From the NCBI GenBank assembly GCA_016931455.1, contig JAFGES010000060.1, positions 29,184 through 93,183 of the forward strand: a stretch of DNA of 64,000 bases, written 5' to 3'. This DNA comes from Desulfobacterales bacterium (GTDB taxonomy: Bacteria; Desulfobacterota; Desulfobacteria; Desulfobacterales; JAHDSC01). Position 1 is the stretch's first letter. Every line of letters starts with the position of its first letter. Below, one piece after another: positions 62,382-64,000 of this stretch. The notes beneath the pieces are model-generated. The model was not told where the DNA came from and searched no databases. It saw only the letters and a program-made list of their open reading frames with translations. Position numbers and translations under genes: made by a program.

Positions 62382-63368
62382 TTAATTCCTGACTTCCACC
62401 AGTTTTTTGAGCTCTGACGGCAGCATTATTTTCATTTCTTCCGTCGGCACTCTACACGGTATAAACGGCGGCTGCCCCATGTCTTTCAGAATCTTGAGGC
62501 CGCCATCCGGGTCGAGCATGTACGCCAAAAAAGCAACGGCGGCTTCTCGGTTGGGAGCATCTTTAATTAAGGTAACCCCGTACGTACATGACTTTCCCTT
62601 AATATCCATAAACGTTCCCGGTTTTTTACCCGTAACCTTTACCACAGCTTGGGCATAAAGATCATCAAATTTGTAATTGCCGAGATTTATTTCATCAGAC
62701 AATATAATATACTTCAATTCATGCTGGACGGCAACGGAAAGATATTCCCATGCGTAGTCCATATTTCCAGTCTGAAGGAGCGATACCAGTTCTACCGACT
62801 TCGGTCTGATGTTTTCCTTGGGGCGATTCGCAATGAGCTTATCATAGAGACCCGGTATCTTATAGTATTGTTCGGCTAATTGGAGAACCATAAGTGATCG
62901 ATAGCCGCAAGGGTCCAGGTTCGGATCGGAATGTCCCCATACGACACCTTTTTTTTGAAGGATTTCGTACCAGTTTTTCGCATCGATCTGTTTTGCATAT
63001 GCACTTTTATCAGTATAGCAGAGGACGAGTTGATTAATCGCGAAACGGATATTCCAATCGGCAAACTCAGGGATCAGCAACTCATCGATTACCTTGTAAT
63101 CTGCGGAAGCCATAATATCGCACGGTTTTTTCAGGTCCGAAACCTTCCGTGCGGCTTTCTGACTGCCGCTTGCCTCGCGCTGGAGATCGACATTCGGGTA
63201 TTTTGCTTCAAATGCCTTTTCCATGGCGGCAAAGGGCACCGATAAGCTCCCCGCATGAAACAGGGTAATTGTACCCTTCGGTGCGGCGAGACTCGGTGCT
63301 GCGAAAAAAGCAATTAATAAAGTTACTGCGACATAAATCATCGATTGGTGAAAATTTCGTGCTCTCAT
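62382..63368 (-). CDS. wtpA: Tungstate-binding periplasmic protein WtpA
   Basis: A 328-residue solute-binding protein. Signal peptide ends near PSLAAP. Oxyanion-binding motifs are [15 protein letters not shown] and [15 protein letters not shown], with [15 protein letters not shown], then [12 protein letters not shown] and the late [14 protein letters not shown]. This matches WtpA rather than ModA. WtpA binds tungstate and molybdate with very high affinity. GGAG lies 7 nt before the ATG. Confidence 0.9.
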   Translation of the reverse strand: MRARNFHQSMIYVAVTLLIAFFAAPSLAAPKGTITLFHAGSLSVPFAAMEKAFEAKYPNVDLQREASGSQKAARKVSDLKKPCDIMASADYKVIDELLIPEFADWNIRFAINQLVLCYTDKSAYAKQIDAKNWYEILQKKGVVWGHSDPNLDPCGYRSLMVLQLAEQYYKIPGLYDKLIANRPKENIRPKSVELVSLLQTGNMDYAWEYLSVAVQHELKYIILSDEINLGNYKFDDLYAQAVVKVTGKKPGTFMDIKGKSCTYGVTLIKDAPNREAAVAFLAYMLDPDGGLKILKDMGQPPFIPCRVPTEEMKIMLPSELKKLVEVRN

Positions 63369-63439
63369 ATCTTTTCTCCTCTCTGAAATTTTCTGAATTA
63401 TGGGGGTTACAAGATTATCCGGAAAAACTAAATTACATA

Positions 63440-63475
63440 ATAAAATAAAATACCTTTTTTGTTATTTTATGTCAA
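63440..63475 (-). promoter_or_regulatory. wtpA promoter with overlapping inverted repeat
   Basis: Minus-strand TTGACA (63470-63475), 17-bp spacer and TATTTT (63447-63452). The inverted repeat ATAAAATAA (63440-63448) / TTATTTTAT (63462-63470) covers the -10 and abuts the -35, so it is a candidate operator for the divergent regulator. Confidence 0.5.
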
Positions 63476-63528
63476 TTTTTAATACTTATAGTAAGAATAA
63501 TATAATAATTGTTTGTATAGTGCGTTTC

Positions 63529-63556
63529 TTGACACCGTGACAACTCCGTGTTATCT
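63529..63556 (+). promoter_or_regulatory. Promoter of the divergent regulator
   Basis: TTGACA (63529-63534), a 16-bp spacer and TTATCT (63551-63556). Predicted start is at or just before the regulator ATG at 63564 with no ribosome-binding site seen, so a leaderless message is possible. Confidence 0.4.
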
Positions 63557-63563
63557 GTTGATT

Positions 63564-64000
63564 ATGAAAGATTTATTGACGACAAGAGAACTGGCCGATT
63601 TTCTCAGGCTTAATGAAAAAAAAGTATATCAGCTCATCAGGGAAGGAACCATCCCTCATGTCAAGATTGCAGGCAAATGGTTATTTCCCAGACGACACGT
63701 TGAACGATGGATCGACGAAAATGTTCAGCGGGAAAAAAATATCCAAATCGTCGGAAGTGACGATATCCTTTTAGCGCAACTTTTATCACTCTATTCACTG
63801 GAAAAATATCCGGAATCACTTGCATTCTATTCATCGGTGGGCAGCCTGCAAGGTATAAAGGCTTTATCCCGGAAAAGGGGACAGGCGTGTTGCACACATA
63901 TGCTGGATGCAGAGACGGGGAAGTATAATCTTCCAATACTCGACAGAATACTGTCACCCCAACCTTATATCGTCGTCAATCTGTGGCATCGGAATCAGGG
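63564..64000 (+). CDS. HTH regulator with periplasmic-binding-fold domain, probably oxyanion-sensing (cut by window end)
   Basis: An open frame of 145 residues with no stop before the window end. The N-terminus is an excisionase/MerR-like helix-turn-helix (TTRELADFLRLNEKKVYQLI, then IPHVKIAGKWLFPRRHVERW). From about residue 70 on it resembles a PBP-like substrate-binding domain (IVGSDDILLAQLL, SVGSLQGIKALSR, CTHMLDAETG). This two-domain type often regulates molybdate or tungstate genes. It is divergent from wtpABC, so control of tungstate uptake is a good guess. Confidence 0.78.
   Translation, partial: MKDLLTTRELADFLRLNEKKVYQLIREGTIPHVKIAGKWLFPRRHVERWIDENVQREKNIQIVGSDDILLAQLLSLYSLEKYPESLAFYSSVGSLQGIKALSRKRGQACCTHMLDAETGKYNLPILDRILSPQPYIVVNLWHRNQ

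Noticed and set aside
1..64000. CRISPR arrays, insertion sequences, integrases or prophage genes
   Set aside because: No regularly spaced repeats, transposase or integrase motifs, or tRNA-flanked duplication were seen.

Overview
The window looks like chromosome from an anaerobic Gram-negative bacterium, most likely a Desulfobacterota (sulfate-reducer-type) genome. The evidence is gene content: a tungsten aldehyde oxidoreductase with NADH-linked iron-sulfur subunits, a tungstate ABC transporter, a 2-hydroxyacyl-CoA dehydratase/activase pair, two cobalamin riboswitches, a TonB receptor, RlpA and GmhB (outer membrane and LPS), and the gene order nrdR-ribD-ribE-ribBA-ribH-nusB. The lineage is inference; no rRNA is present. 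Most of the DNA is AT-rich, while about 32.7-35.8 kb is visibly richer in G+C.

Layout. 0-8.1 kb: the tail of a nucleotide-sugar dehydrogenase, then a long minus-strand run rpiB-glyA-dCMP deaminase-nrdR-ribD-ribE-ribBA-ribH-nusB-MBL hydrolase (C1 metabolism, nucleotide supply, riboflavin). 8.1-12.8 kb: an unusual leader-like intergenic region, then rpmF-acyl-CoA dehydrogenase-fabG-acpP-fabF. 13-16.6 kb: gltX, tRNA-Gln(CTG) and glnS. 16.7-23.1 kb: an atypical Hsp70 operon with a GrpE, a lid-less Hsp70 and a membrane protein carrying degenerate J-like domains, plus a DUF4388 protein. 23.2-32.3 kb: a Memo-like protein, then an aldehyde oxidoreductase system (AOR, ferredoxin, NuoE/F/G-like subunits, a MoaD/ThiF pair, an MFS carrier).

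32.4-36.3 kb: a fluoride riboswitch with a Na+/H+ antiporter, and an ArsR-permease-thioredoxin cluster. 36.4-53.3 kb: proteostasis and envelope genes (hsp20, lon, rlpA, gmhB, nadB, ubiE, dnaJ, queD, ftsEX-envC-ctp, a divergent polysaccharide deacetylase with a poly-A frameshift, bactofilin). 53.5-60.5 kb: two cobalamin-riboswitch units, one for a TonB receptor and one for a five-gene set with an ATP-driven activase, a dehydratase-like Fe-S protein and a membrane polyferredoxin. 60.5-64 kb: the wtpABC tungstate transporter and a divergent HTH/periplasmic-binding-fold regulator.

How parts fit together. The wtp genes could supply tungsten to the AOR 30 kb away, and the MoaD/ThiF pair could serve its pterin cofactor. 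The B12-regulated cluster is the best candidate for an undescribed system: its parts (membrane electron carrier, ATP-driven activase, dehydratase-like acceptor) form a plausible low-potential electron path controlled by corrinoid status. The lid-less Hsp70/GrpE/J-like operon is the second candidate.
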